Assembly: GCF_000153925.1 (NCBI RefSeq)
Contig: NZ_DS264358.1
Location: forward strand, 145,207 to 209,206
DNA from: [Ruminococcus] torques ATCC 27756
GTDB taxonomy: Bacteria > Bacillota > Clostridia > Lachnospirales > Lachnospiraceae
Direction of reading: 5' to 3'
Length of the DNA: 64,000 nucleotides
The notes beneath the pieces are model-generated. The model did no database searches, was not told the origin of the DNA, and was given only the letters and a program-made list of their open reading frames with translations. Both the position numbers and the translations under genes were made by a program. This document shows positions 1-8,293 of the stretch, one piece after another; position 1 is the stretch's first letter, and every line of letters begins with the position of its first letter.

Positions 1-1
1 G

Positions 2-3000
2 TCGAAAGCAAACAAGATCAATCTCTGGGCGAGAGCCGAAAACGGAGAAAAGGCATATAAGCTTTTGAACAATCTGATCGGAGGAAATTCTTCCGGTCTC
101 CAGCATAATCTCTTCGATTCTCACGGATCCGGCGGAGGAGACACAATGATGAACGGAACTCCGGTATGGCAGATCGACGGCAATTTCGGTCTTACTTCCG
201 GCGTAGCAGAAATGCTTGTTCAATCGCAGTCAGGCTACACACAATTCCTCCCCGCAATTCCAGACGCATGGGAAAAAGGAGAGGTCAGAGGTCTAAAGGC
301 CAGAGGTAACTTCACGATCGGCGAAAAATGGGCGAACGGCATTGCGGAAGCCTTTACCGTACGTTATGACGGCAATAAAGACAGCGCTGTTTTCACAGGA
401 TCATATAAAAATATTACTTCTGCAAAGATCTACGAAGACGGCAAAGAAGTTCAGGTGACAAAAGATACCGATAAAGATCGTATTTCCTTTGAGGCAGACG
501 CCGGCAAGACATATACGATCGATATATCCGAAACAAATATAAACGAACTAAAAGAGCAGGCGTCTACATTTTTAAATCAGCTTCACCCTGATCTCATCAA
601 TGCCAAAAACGAACTGCAGACAGCAATCGATCTTTCTTCAAAAGAATTAGGTACAGTTCTGACAAAAGTCAAACTAATGGATCAGTTATATCGCTCCTAT
701 CTGAATAAGGCAGAAAACATATATTATCTGACCGACAAAGATAACTTAACCTATTCACAGATCGACACGCTTTACAATCAGCTTCGCAAACTGCGCAAGA
801 CTCTGTTGGAAAACACCGGAGATTTAGAGGATTATCAAAACGCCGAGAACCAATTTACAGATCTTAGCGCACAATTAGAAAAACCGATGGCAAACCGGAT
901 CATTTCATTCAGCAAAGATTCCGGTGTCATCACAGGAAACGACCGGACACTTACTTTGAGTAAGAGTTCAGACGCCAAAGACTTTGAGATCCGTTATACA
1001 ACAGACGGAAGTATTCCGAGACATACATCTGACCGGTATGAACACCCTCTGCAATTAGACAATAAAGAAAATACCGTTGTCAGAGCGGCGCTGTTTTATA
1101 ACGAACAGAGAGTCAGCCCTGTATACACAAAGAAATACATAGCAAAAAGCATAAAGATCCAAGACGTAACCGTATCTCATACAGAGGACTGGGGCAATAA
1201 CTATGTAAAAGCCGGTATGATCGATCAAAACACTTCGACACGGTGGGCATCCAAAAACGTAGACGCTTCTAAACCGTTGGAAATCACATTGAATTTCTCC
1301 GAAAAAGAAACGCTCGATCAAATGAATTTCGATCTGTTCGTATCCAAAAATAACGGAATCGGCGCTTTTGAAATTCAGGCGCTTTCTGACGGAACATATC
1401 GAACTGTGTATGAAGGAACAAAAATGGGAAATATCGACGACAAAGTCGGCGATATCGACGGCGGAAGCGGCGGATATCACGCTTATTACTTCGCCGAATT
1501 TCCCGAAACAACGACAGAATCCGTAAAGGTAATATTAAAACCGGGATTCTTAGGCGAACCGTCTCTATATGAAATAGCGCCTCTTTACACAGGCGTACAG
1601 GCAGACGGCGCCGGAGATACGTCAGAATTAGAAAAAATGATACGTTCGGCAGAAGAAGCCGACAGAACTGCCGACCATTATGTAAACGCGCCGCAAACAT
1701 TAAAAACCGCGTTTGAAGAAAGTATTTCAGACGGGAAAGAACAACTGAAAGCATCGCAGGATATTATTGATTCCCGTACCGAATTTTTATCTGACAGATA
1801 TCACCGTCTCGGATTCGGAACGACAGATAAGTCAAAATTAAACTCGCTGATCACAAAAGCAGAACAGGAACTAAACGGAAACTATACAAACGATTCTTTA
1901 TACCAACTGAAAAAAGTTCTCTCAGACGCTAAGAAAACAGCCGATGACGAAAACGTAAAACAACCAGCCGTCGATCAAATGACAGAAAAACTACAGGCAG
2001 CATTAAACAGTCTCGAACAAGGCGGTTTTTCCGAAACATCCATCCCGGCAGGAGATCTGCAAGGTTCCGGAAAGTGGATCCAGGCAGGAGATTTCAAAGC
2101 AACAGAAGCAGATGATGCGGGGCCTCTGACTTATAAATTCAACGGAAATTCGATACAAGTTTCCACGGTCAAAGGAGATGATCACGGCGTTATCCGGGTG
2201 ACGATCCTAGATCAAAACGAGAAACAGATCTGCCGAGAAGAAATTGATACATATGCCGAAAAACGCATAGAGGGCGCCGAACTGATACAGAAAGACTTTC
2301 CGGAGGGCAGCTACACAATTCAATTTGAACGTGTCGGAAAAAGTCCAAACGGATCACCGGAAAAAAGAGGATGGGTCGAAGTCGGAACACTGAAGATCCG
2401 TACAGAAAAGAAAGAAATCGTAGACCGAAGCCAATTGGAAGAAGAACTGACGATCTGCGACGGGCTGAATAAAGACAAATACACAGAAGAAAGCTGGAAC
2501 AAATTACAAAAGGCAGTCAACAGCGCCAGAGAACTCCTAAACAAAAAGGATGAAGAAACGTGTACTTCCGAAATGAATGATAAGGCAAATGAAGTTCGGA
2601 ATGCAAGAAATAGTCTTCAGGAGATAAAAGTTGATACGTCCGCATTAAACGACGCGTTAAAAGCCGCAAAATCCATTTCCCGGGAAGGATATACGGAAGA
2701 AAGTTTTGAAGCATTAACACAAAGCATTTTAGAGGCAGAAGCTTTATTAAACGGCACATATACCCAAAAAGAAGTCGATGAAAAAACCGCCGTTTTAATA
2801 CAGCGTATGAAGGATCTACGCGCAGATAAAACTTTGCTTCAGGAAAAATATAACAAAATAAAAGATATGACTCAAGGCAACGCAACAGATGCTTCCTGGA
2901 ATGATTTCACCAGACTTCGAGAGCTTGCAAATGCGATCTTAACCGATCCAAACGCAACGCCTGCGGAAGTATCCGATATACTGAATCAATTAAATACATT

Positions 3001-3235
3001 TGAATTCGCATACAAAGATGATCCTGATGAGGGCGGAAATAAAGACCCACAAGAACCACTCGAGCCGCAAAACCCACAAAATCCCAATAGCGGAAATCAG
3101 GGAAATACAAACACTTCACATGCGGATACCAGTGTAAAAACAGGAGACAGCACACCTCTTTTGCTTCCTCTTGCCACAATGTGCAGCATCATAGGATTGC
3201 TTTATATAATGCACAAAAAACGAAAACTCGGATAA
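2..3235 (+). CDS. Sortase-anchored GH95-type alpha-L-fucosidase, 3' part
   Basis: Cell-surface glycoside hydrolase cut by the window edge: the frame is open from base 2, so the N-terminus and the catalytic residues lie outside. The first ~190 residues carry the conserved end of the GH95 catalytic domain (KAYKLL, WQIDGNFG, EMLVQS); that family removes terminal L-fucose from host glycans. Then follow a chitobiase C-terminal-type module (about bases 930-1130), an F5/8 type C (CBM32-like) module (1160-1570), a FIVAR-type helical repeat (1830-2025), another carbohydrate-binding-like module (2030-2400), two or three further FIVAR repeats (2430-3000) and a Pro/Asn-rich linker. The end is a sorting signal: VKTGD, a hydrophobic stretch and the basic tail KKRKLG, so covalent wall attachment is expected. 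The family call rests on the C-terminal part of the catalytic domain only. Confidence 0.85.
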   Translation, partial: SKANKINLWARAENGEKAYKLLNNLIGGNSSGLQHNLFDSHGSGGGDTMMNGTPVWQIDGNFGLTSGVAEMLVQSQSGYTQFLPAIPDAWEKGEVRGLKARGNFTIGEKWANGIAEAFTVRYDGNKDSAVFTGSYKNITSAKIYEDGKEVQVTKDTDKDRISFEADAGKTYTIDISETNINELKEQASTFLNQLHPDLINAKNELQTAIDLSSKELGTVLTKVKLMDQLYRSYLNKAENIYYLTDKDNLTYSQIDTLYNQLRKLRKTLLENTGDLEDYQNAENQFTDLSAQLEKPMANRIISFSKDSGVITGNDRTLTLSKSSDAKDFEIRYTTDGSIPRHTSDRYEHPLQLDNKENTVVRAALFYNEQRVSPVYTKKYIAKSIKIQDVTVSHTEDWGNNYVKAGMIDQNTSTRWASKNVDASKPLEITLNFSEKETLDQMNFDLFVSKNNGIGAFEIQALSDGTYRTVYEGTKMGNIDDKVGDIDGGSGGYHAYYFAEFPETTTESVKVILKPGFLGEPSLYEIAPLYTGVQADGAGDTSELEKMIRSAEEADRTADHYVNAPQTLKTAFEESISDGKEQLKASQDIIDSRTEFLSDRYHRLGFGTTDKSKLNSLITKAEQELNGNYTNDSLYQLKKVLSDAKKTADDENVKQPAVDQMTEKLQAALNSLEQGGFSETSIPAGDLQGSGKWIQAGDFKATEADDAGPLTYKFNGNSIQVSTVKGDDHGVIRVTILDQNEKQICREEIDTYAEKRIEGAELIQKDFPEGSYTIQFERVGKSPNGSPEKRGWVEVGTLKIRTEKKEIVDRSQLEEELTICDGLNKDKYTEESWNKLQKAVNSARELLNKKDEETCTSEMNDKANEVRNARNSLQEIKVDTSALNDALKAAKSISREGYTEESFEALTQSILEAEALLNGTYTQKEVDEKTAVLIQRMKDLRADKTLLQEKYNKIKDMTQGNATDASWNDFTRLRELANAILTDPNATPAEVSDILNQLNTFEFAYKDDPDEGGNKDPQEPLEPQNPQNPNSGNQGNTNTSHADTSVKTGDSTPLLLPLATMCSIIGLLYIMHKKRKLG

Positions 3236-3291
3236 AACATCTTATCCGTCAAGATCTCGGATAAATCCGGATTTTGGCTCATTACCGTAAC

Positions 3292-3333
3292 AAAAAAGCC
3301 GTGACCTCTGATTACTCAAAGGTTACGGCTTTT
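3292..3333 (+). terminator. Intrinsic terminator after the fucosidase gene
   Basis: Stem AAAAGCCGT-G-ACCT paired with AGGT-T-ACGGCTTTT around a short loop, ending in a T run. The A run on the 5' side means it could also stop minus-strand transcripts of the small genes at 3354-3926. Confidence 0.85.
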
Positions 3334-3353
3334 GTAGTGCGGATGATTTTCTT

Positions 3354-3473
3354 TCAGCCCAATGCTATAAATTGAATCTGTCCGTACAGATCTCCGGCTT
3401 CATCGTGTAGGTTTGCGGTTTCTTCCACGATATACTCCTTATAAAGTACTTTTATTTTTTCAGGTATCTTCAT
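3354..3473 (-). CDS. 39-aa protein, likely N-terminal remnant of a phage protein
   Basis: Short reading frame with a very strong ribosome site (AAGGAGGGG 6-10 bases before ATG). The product begins MKIPEKIKVLYKEY and stops after YGQIQFIALG. I recall similar N-termini on longer phage or mobile-element proteins, some with a metallopeptidase-type HExxH domain, so this may be a truncated relic. It lies downstream of two other minus-strand mini-genes (3539-3926), separated from them by a hairpin. No catalytic motif is present in what remains. Confidence 0.45.
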   Translation of the reverse strand: MKIPEKIKVLYKEYIVEETANLHDEAGDLYGQIQFIALG

Positions 3474-3512
3474 ACACTTTCCCCTCCTTTCTTAAAAATG
3501 GGTATAAAAATA

Positions 3513-3535
3513 CCACAGACCTTTTCGACCTGTGG
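3513..3535 (-). terminator. Hairpin terminator between mini-genes
   Basis: CCACAG / CTGTGG stem with an 11-base loop. On the minus strand it is followed by TATTTTTA, immediately after the stop of the 57-aa gene at 3539-3712. A weaker T run on the other side makes it possibly bidirectional. Confidence 0.65.
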
Positions 3536-3538
3536 CTT

Positions 3539-3712
3539 TTAATCGTCTCTGTGATTCGGACAATTCATACATATTTTCCTAAAATCCGGTGTCTGAACTG
3601 CTTTTTTCGGCGCTGTGAATTTAGGTGCACACCCTTCAACAACCATGTGGATATCGAAGCATATTGCATCATCAACACATTCGTCCATCAATGGACAATC
3701 AACCTTTTTCAT
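3539..3712 (-). CDS. 57-aa cysteine-containing protein of unknown function
   Basis: Starts MKKVDCPLMDE and ends KICMNCPNHRDD. Five cysteines, including a CMNC pair near the C-terminus, suggest a small metal-binding knuckle. The ATG lies inside the last codons of the upstream 75-aa gene (14-base overlap), so the two are probably translationally coupled. Small Cys-rich genes of this type are usual in phages and conjugative elements. It is not recognised beyond that. Confidence 0.5.
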   Translation of the reverse strand: MKKVDCPLMDECVDDAICFDIHMVVEGCAPKFTAPKKAVQTPDFRKICMNCPNHRDD

Positions 3713-3926
3713 GATTCTTTAACACCTCCCTCATTTTTTTCACATATTCATCAATCTGTTCTTTATGAAATGCCGTTCTAATGTTAGCATTTTCTATATC
3801 GACAAACACCGTACCATTCAGTCCGTAATAAGCTTCCTCAAATGCAGTCTTCTGAGCAAGTCCCTCCTTAATCATCGCCATATTTAAAGCCGACTCCAGA
3901 GTACACTCAACTCCAAGTGCCTCCAA
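3699..3926 (-). CDS. 75-aa hypothetical protein
   Basis: Predicted soluble, largely helical protein; the first codon is TTG with AGGAAGG about 5 bases upstream. It overlaps the next gene by 14 bases, as in a compact phage operon. Residues 8-33 are Ala/Glu-rich and helical, and the C-terminus is Lys/Glu-rich. No family recognised. The lack of an ATG and of any gene upstream leaves open that it is the 3' end of a larger lost gene. Confidence 0.45.
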   Translation of the reverse strand: MEALGVECTLESALNMAMIKEGLAQKTAFEEAYYGLNGTVFVDIENANIRTAFHKEQIDEYVKKMREVLKNHEKG

Positions 3927-4122
3927 AACCGCCTTCCTCTATCGTTAACGGTTGATATGATTGCAAGATACACTCTTTAACGGTAATTTATGGCTTGATT
4001 GTCTCCATCCTTAATATGAAAAATAAAAAGTAGCCGCCCTGTCTCTGGTAAAGATAACGACTACTCTTTGTAACTAGATTATTTATCTTGCCCGGAGCAG
4101 ATGGGGTGCAGCCATCTCCTCC

Positions 4123-4149
4123 AAAAAAGCCCAGTAAAACCAGGCTTTT
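4123..4149 (-). terminator. Terminator of the tRNA operon
   Basis: On the minus strand AAAAGCC ... GGCTTTTTT, lying 5 bases beyond the 3' end of tRNA-Leu(TAG), the last gene of the cluster. Confidence 0.8.
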
Positions 4150-4153
4150 GCAG

Positions 4154-4233
4154 TGCGGATGACAGGAATCGAACCTGCACGGTCTCCCACTAGATCCTAA
4201 GTCTAGCGCGTCTGCCAGTTCCGCCACATCCGC
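4154..4233 (-). tRNA. tRNA-Leu (anticodon TAG)
   Basis: Acceptor GCGGATG/CATCCGC closes, the anticodon arm CTAGA-CTTAGGA-TCTAG gives TAG, and a variable arm and GGTTCGATTCC T-arm are present. CCA is not encoded. Last gene of the seven-tRNA array. Confidence 0.93.
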
Positions 4234-4372
4234 ATGTTATATTTCGATCACCGAAAACGCCAAAAGGCATATCTCGGGACTTTGTAAGCAACCTCCAAAT
4301 TTCCGGGCATCCCCGGACTTTAGCACGTCGCCTATACAAAAAATAAAACAAGCATATTCGCTTGTTTCACAG

Positions 4373-4445
4373 TGAGCGTGCGGGGATTCGAACCCCGGAC
4401 AACTTGATTAAAAGTCAAGTGCTCTACCAACTGAGCTACACGCCC
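4373..4445 (-). tRNA. tRNA-Lys (anticodon TTT)
   Basis: Anticodon arm CTTGA-CTTTTAA-TCAAG, D-arm GTAGCTCAGTTGG and T-arm GGGGTTCGAATCCCC. The acceptor GGGCGTG/CACGCTC has one G-U pair. Confidence 0.95.
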
Positions 4446-4475
4446 TCACTATTTCTTCTCAGCTTCCCGAGATAA

Positions 4476-4547
4476 CTGGGCTAGCTGGATTCGAACCAGC
4501 GAATGCAGGAGTCAAAGTCCTGTGCCTTACCGCTTGGCGATAGCCCA
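4476..4547 (-). tRNA. tRNA-Gln (anticodon TTG)
   Basis: Anticodon arm CAGGA-CTTTGAC-TCCTG, starts TGGGCTA with matching TAGCCCA at the 3' end, and T-arm CTGGTTCGAATCCAG. Confidence 0.95.
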
Positions 4548-4599
4548 TTAAAGACTTTATTTCTGACACTGCATGCCAGTTTGAATTATAAAAGAAAAG

Positions 4600-4674
4600 G
4601 GTGGGTAGTGGGACTCGAACCCACGATATCCAGAACCACAATCTGGCGCGCTAACCAACTGCACCATACCCACC
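4600..4674 (-). tRNA. tRNA-His (anticodon GTG)
   Basis: Anticodon arm CCAGA-TTGTGGT-TCTGG. The extra 5' G (G-1) opposite discriminator C, the hallmark of tRNA-His, is present. Confidence 0.95.
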
Positions 4675-4678
4675 ATAA

Positions 4679-4752
4679 CGAGCCTGGGGGGATTCGAACC
4701 CTCGACCTACGGCTTAGAAGGCCGTTGCTCTATCCAGCTGAGCTACAGACTC
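4679..4752 (-). tRNA. tRNA-Arg (anticodon TCT)
   Basis: Anticodon arm ACGGC-CTTCTAA-GCCGT. The acceptor GAGTCTG/CAGGCTC has one T-G pair, with discriminator G. Confidence 0.93.
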
Positions 4753-4798
4753 ATTTTAATATCCCCTTTTCAAAAGGCTCTCCGTATTTCTACGGAAA

Positions 4799-4869
4799 AG
4801 CGGGTGATGGGAATCGAACCCACGTATCCAGCTTGGAAGGCTGGTGTTCTACCATTGAACTACACCCGC
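4799..4869 (-). tRNA. tRNA-Gly (anticodon TCC)
   Basis: Anticodon arm CCAGC-CTTCCAA-GCTGG, acceptor GCGGGTG/CACCCGC, short D-arm GTAGTTCAATGG. Confidence 0.95.
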
Positions 4870-4877
4870 AGAGTTTA

Positions 4878-4952
4878 TCGGGGTGACAGGATTCGAACCT
4901 GCGACCTCCTGGTCCCAAACCAGGCGCTCTAGCCAAGCTGAGCCACACCCCG
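4878..4952 (-). tRNA. tRNA-Pro (anticodon TGG)
   Basis: Anticodon arm CCTGG-TTTGGGA-CCAGG, acceptor CGGGGTG/CACCCCG, discriminator A. First gene of the array behind the promoter at 4993-5021. Confidence 0.95.
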
Positions 4953-4992
4953 GCATTTCCTACGTTCCTGTCTCTCCCGTAGCGCAATGCCT

Positions 4993-5021
4993 ATTATATT
5001 ATAAGGTTTTTAGATTGTCAA
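4993..5021 (-). promoter_or_regulatory. Consensus sigma-A promoter of the tRNA array
   Basis: TTGACA (5016-5021), exactly 17 bases, then TATAAT (4993-4998), read on the minus strand about 40 bases ahead of tRNA-Pro. A perfect match to both hexamers fits a stable-RNA operon. Confidence 0.9.
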
Positions 5022-5116
5022 TATTTTTTTTGCATTTTTTTTATTTTTTTAATGACTTTTTATTTCATCCTGTTTTTACACGCAATTTCCCGTCTTTTAC
5101 TCTGCCGGACATTCCG

Positions 5117-5599
5117 TCAATCCAAGTATTTCTGATTGAAATGAGCCTTTCCCTCCTGATCAATCTCCATAATCATATAGCTTCCCTTTCTGCCTTCCTG
5201 CCTCGGATATGCCAAACTGCCCGGATTCAGCACAGTGATTCCATCCTTCTGTTCAAAATACGGCTTATGTGTATGACCAAACATCACGATATCGACTTTT
5301 CGAGCTGCGCCTTCCTCTCTTATATACTCTGAATCCAAAGACACATAATACGGATGTCCGTGAGTAATAAAGGCTTTATACCCACCTATATCGATTTCCT
5401 CTTCCCGCGGCAAATCCGAGAAAAAATCATTGTTTCCTCTTACCATATGCTTCTCACATTCCACAACCGAATTAATATAGCTTTCTCCGCCTTCTATATC
5501 ACCTAAATGAATAAAAAGATCGATCTTTCCTTCTTTTTCAAGAACACGGTCTAATCCTGTATGTCTGCCGTGTGTATCGCTGACTATCAGTACTTTCAT
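5117..5599 (-). CDS. YfcE/MJ0936-type metallophosphoesterase
   Basis: 160-aa calcineurin-like phosphodiesterase, cytoplasmic. The metal-binding motifs appear in family order: SDTHG (residues 7-11), HLGDIEGG, RGNND, THGHP and GHTHKP. The family hydrolyses phosphodiesters in vitro; the physiological substrate is generally unknown. Its ATG overlaps the stop of the RdgB-type gene by 4 bases, so it is translated as the third gene of the 7376-5117 operon. Length is normal for the family. Confidence 0.9.
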   Translation of the reverse strand: MKVLIVSDTHGRHTGLDRVLEKEGKIDLFIHLGDIEGGESYINSVVECEKHMVRGNNDFFSDLPREEEIDIGGYKAFITHGHPYYVSLDSEYIREEGAARKVDIVMFGHTHKPYFEQKDGITVLNPGSLAYPRQEGRKGSYMIMEIDQEGKAHFNQKYLD

Positions 5600-6210
5600 A
5601 ATAAATCATCTCCGATTTTCCCTTTTAATTTGCGTTTTATCGCACAGAGCGCTTTGCCTCGGTGACTTACTTCATTTTTTTGTTCCGGGCTAAGCTGCGC
5701 CGTTGTACAGCCATATTCAGGAAGATAAAAGATCGGATCATAACCAAAGCCGTGCGTTCCCGCCGACTCATGCGCAATCCTTCCCTCGATCGTCTCCCTT
5801 ACTACGTCTACGCTTCCGTCAGGAAATACAGCCGCTACCGCACATACGAATCTCGCAGTACGCTCTTCATCCGGAACCCCTTCCAGACGATCCAGAAAAA
5901 TACGGTTTTTAATATCATAGGATGTGTCTTCCCCTGCAAATCTTGCAGAATAAATTCCCGGAGCTTTATCGAGATAATCGATTTCCAGCCCGGAGTCATC
6001 CGCAAGAACAATATCGTTTGTAAGAATTCTCGCTACCGATCTCGCCTTAATCTCTGCATTTTCTTCAAAAGACATTCCGTCTTCCACAATATCGATATCC
6101 ACTCCCGCTTCTTTCATCGAAACGATCTCCGTATTCAGATCTGAAAGGATCATTCGTATCTCTTTCATTTTATTTTCATTTCCCGTTGCAAATACAATTC
6201 TTCTTTTCAT
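5596..6210 (-). CDS. rdgB: RdgB/HAM1-type non-canonical purine NTP pyrophosphatase
   Basis: 204-aa house-cleaning enzyme that converts (d)ITP and XTP to monophosphates and PPi, keeping deaminated purines out of nucleic acids. Family motifs: ATGNENK at residues 8-14, ADDSGLEID, ARFAG and GFGYDPIF. It overlaps the genes on both sides by 4 bases (ATGA-type junctions), which indicates translational coupling with the methyltransferase and the phosphoesterase. Confidence 0.93.
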   Translation of the reverse strand: MKRRIVFATGNENKMKEIRMILSDLNTEIVSMKEAGVDIDIVEDGMSFEENAEIKARSVARILTNDIVLADDSGLEIDYLDKAPGIYSARFAGEDTSYDIKNRIFLDRLEGVPDEERTARFVCAVAAVFPDGSVDVVRETIEGRIAHESAGTHGFGYDPIFYLPEYGCTTAQLSPEQKNEVSHRGKALCAIKRKLKGKIGDDLL

Positions 6211-7376
6211 AATGCCATCCCCTGCTCTCTTACCGTTTTCCGCGGCGGTCTTGGACCTTGAAATTGATAGAAATAAGTCCGCAGCATCCCGTTGTAGATT
6301 TTCCGGTTTTTATCTGCCTTCCGTCCGAAATACCGTTCCGCTTCCTCATAGCTTGTAATCATATACGCCGACCAACTATCCAGATTTTTAAAGGCGTCTC
6401 CGAATTCTTTATATAATTTCGGAAGAGCTTCTTTTTCCTCAAGACGTTCGCCGTACGGCGGATTCGTAATAATAAATCCATACTTTTTCGGATGACTGAG
6501 ATCCTTTACTTCCCTTTGCTGAAAATGAATCAGATGACCAACCCCTGCTTCCTCTGCATTTCTGCGAGCCGCACGAAGGACAGATGCATCTGCGTCATAT
6601 CCTTGGATATCAGTCTCTATATCGTCGTCTATCATATCCGTCGCCTCATCGATTGCTTCATACCATGACTTTTTCGCAATGATATTTGTCCATGTCTCAG
6701 CCGTAAACGATCGGTTCATTCCCGGAGCAATGTTGGCTGCGATCATCGCCGCCTCGATCGGAAACGTACCGCTTCCGCAAAACGGATCTACGAGAATCCG
6801 GTCTTTTTTCCACGGAGTGAGCATAATAAGCGCCGCTGCCAGATTCTCTGCGATCGGCGCTTTTCCCGCCACCGGGCGATATCCTCTCTTATGAAGCGAT
6901 ACTCCGGTCGTATCAAGCCCTACCGTCACCGTGTCTTTCATAAGAAACACGCGCACCGGGTAAGACGCGCCTGTTTCTTCAAACCACTTGATCCCGTATT
7001 TGCCCCGCAGTCTTTCCACCATAGCCTTCTTCATGATCGACTGAATATCAGATGGACTAAACAGCTTGCTTTTTACCGATGCCGCTTTTGCCACCCAGAA
7101 CTTTCCGTCTTTCGGTATGTAATTTTCCCACGGCAGCTCCTTCGTTTTCTCAAACAGCTCGTCAAATGTCTTTGCCTGAAAACTGCCGACTTTCATCAAT
7201 ACACGCTCCGCAGTCCGCAAAAATATGTTTGCCCTGCAAACAGCCTCCGCGCCTCCGCGAAAAGTAACCCTGCCGTCTTCCACCTGTACGATCTCGTATC
7301 CGAGTTGTTCAACCTCTCGTTTGAGTACCGATTCCAAACCAAAGTGACAAGGGGCTATCCATTCTATTTTATCCAT
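6207..7376 (-). CDS. THUMP-domain class I SAM-dependent RNA methyltransferase
   Basis: 389-aa protein of the RlmL-N/YpsC type. The N-terminal part (residues 1-160) is a THUMP RNA-binding region. The C-terminal Rossmann methyltransferase shows DPFCGSGTFPIEAA (SAM site) and NPPYGERL (catalytic motif IV of N2-guanine methyltransferases). Expected to methylate a guanine in 23S rRNA or a tRNA; which one cannot be read from sequence. First gene of a three-gene overlapping operon. Confidence 0.9.
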   Translation of the reverse strand: MDKIEWIAPCHFGLESVLKREVEQLGYEIVQVEDGRVTFRGGAEAVCRANIFLRTAERVLMKVGSFQAKTFDELFEKTKELPWENYIPKDGKFWVAKAASVKSKLFSPSDIQSIMKKAMVERLRGKYGIKWFEETGASYPVRVFLMKDTVTVGLDTTGVSLHKRGYRPVAGKAPIAENLAAALIMLTPWKKDRILVDPFCGSGTFPIEAAMIAANIAPGMNRSFTAETWTNIIAKKSWYEAIDEATDMIDDDIETDIQGYDADASVLRAARRNAEEAGVGHLIHFQQREVKDLSHPKKYGFIITNPPYGERLEEKEALPKLYKEFGDAFKNLDSWSAYMITSYEEAERYFGRKADKNRKIYNGMLRTYFYQFQGPRPPRKTVREQGMAL

Positions 7377-7417
7377 GAACTTATCCGTCCTTACCTTTTT
7401 CTTCCTACAATATTACT

Positions 7418-7460
7418 ATAAAAACAGGGCAGAGTAAAGTTGAAGTTTACTCCGCCCTGC
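7418..7460 (-). terminator. Terminator of the Asn/Lys-rich gene
   Basis: On the minus strand CAGGGC-G-GAGTAAA paired with TTTACTC-T-GCCCTG, then TTTTTAT. It separates the 7539-7796 gene from the methyltransferase operon. Confidence 0.85.
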
Positions 7461-7538
7461 CATTGTTTTACTATTATTTTACCGAATAAAACATTTCACA
7501 TCGTATTCTGTAAATACGAGATGTTTTTCACCTAATCT

Positions 7539-7796
7539 TTAGTATTTGTCAGATTCGTCAAACGCGTCTCTGATCTTACCACAGTTTTTATTTCCGCCGT
7601 AGCTCATAGCAGACTTTGCGCTGTTTTTATCTGCATTTTTGTTTGCGTTTTTACTTGCATTTCTGCTTGCATTTTTTGTTGTGTTCTTATCGCAATTTTT
7701 GCTGCTGTTCTGTGACTCTGAATAAGAAGAGAAAGCTCCGTTTTTTGACTGTGCGTTTTTGTCTGAATTGTTTGCATTACTGTAGTTTTTTGCCAT
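7539..7796 (-). CDS. 85-aa Asn/Lys/Ser-rich low-complexity protein
   Basis: Strong ribosome site (AGGAGG, 9 bases before ATG). Composition is extreme: runs of (A/T)-(S/N)-(K/R)-N units such as NASKNANKNADKN, with a short ordered-looking tail containing GGNKNCGKIRDAFDE. No signal peptide or membrane span. The repeated Asn-Lys units imply an unstructured, basic, nucleic-acid- or spore-associated protein, but that is a guess and no family is recognised. A monocistronic unit with its own terminator supports it being real. Confidence 0.6.
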   Translation of the reverse strand: MAKNYSNANNSDKNAQSKNGAFSSYSESQNSSKNCDKNTTKNASRNASKNANKNADKNSAKSAMSYGGNKNCGKIRDAFDESDKY

Positions 7797-7931
7797 TGTA
7801 TTTTCCTCCTGTTTTTTTGATTCAAAACTAGTATTTCTCCTTATTATTTTTTATTCCTCTTTTTATTTGTGTTTTTCTTTGTATTTTATTAAATTTTTCA
7901 AATATTTTTGTTCAATTTCTTAATTTTTTGC

Positions 7932-7960
7932 TTGCTTTTTCCATTTTCCTATATTATACT
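7932..7960 (+). promoter_or_regulatory. Promoter of candidate small RNA
   Basis: TTGCTT (7932-7937), 17 bases, TATACT (7955-7960). Transcription would start at about 7967, exactly at the first arm of the hairpin described next. Confidence 0.55.
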
Positions 7961-7966
7961 GTTTCT

Positions 7967-8050
7967 TGTAGAAAGGTTATTTTCTACAACCCCTTATTAA
8001 TTATTTATACTCCCCTCAAAAGACCGATGGCTCCCCCATCGGTCTTTTAC
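7967..8050 (+). ncRNA. Candidate ~83-nt C-rich trans-acting small RNA
   Basis: No open reading frame of note. The predicted transcript has a 5' hairpin (TTGTAGAAA / TTTCTACAA, 7966-7989), a single-stranded linker with AACCCC and CTCCCCTC, and a terminator hairpin (GACCGATGG / CCATCGGTC) whose loop is CTCCC, then TTTT. Pyrimidine C-rich motifs in loops are how several Firmicutes regulatory RNAs pair with Shine-Dalgarno sequences. A promoter lies at the right distance. Structure and promoter are seen; function is inferred. Confidence 0.5.
8018..8048 (+). terminator. Intrinsic terminator with C-rich loop
   Basis: AAAAGACCGATGG - CTCCC - CCATCGGTCTTTT, a 9-bp GC-rich core flanked by A and T tracts. 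It would end the small RNA starting at about 7967 and is symmetric enough to act on the minus strand as well. Confidence 0.85.
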
Positions 8051-8293
8051 TTTCTTTTCTCTTCTTAAAGCGGGATGTTCATATTTTGTTCATTTATTAT
8101 TTTAAATTCTTTCATTTTCTCCTCACGTTTTCTTCATTTATATCGCATATACTAAGCTTACCGAATTAAAGGTGATTACAAGTTGTTTTTGCATAAACTT
8201 TTTCATAATACATGCTGGGAATCATATTGATTACCCGGCATCCTCCCTTTTCAGAACTATTTTTCTCCATATTTCGTATTTTCACTCTGACGC

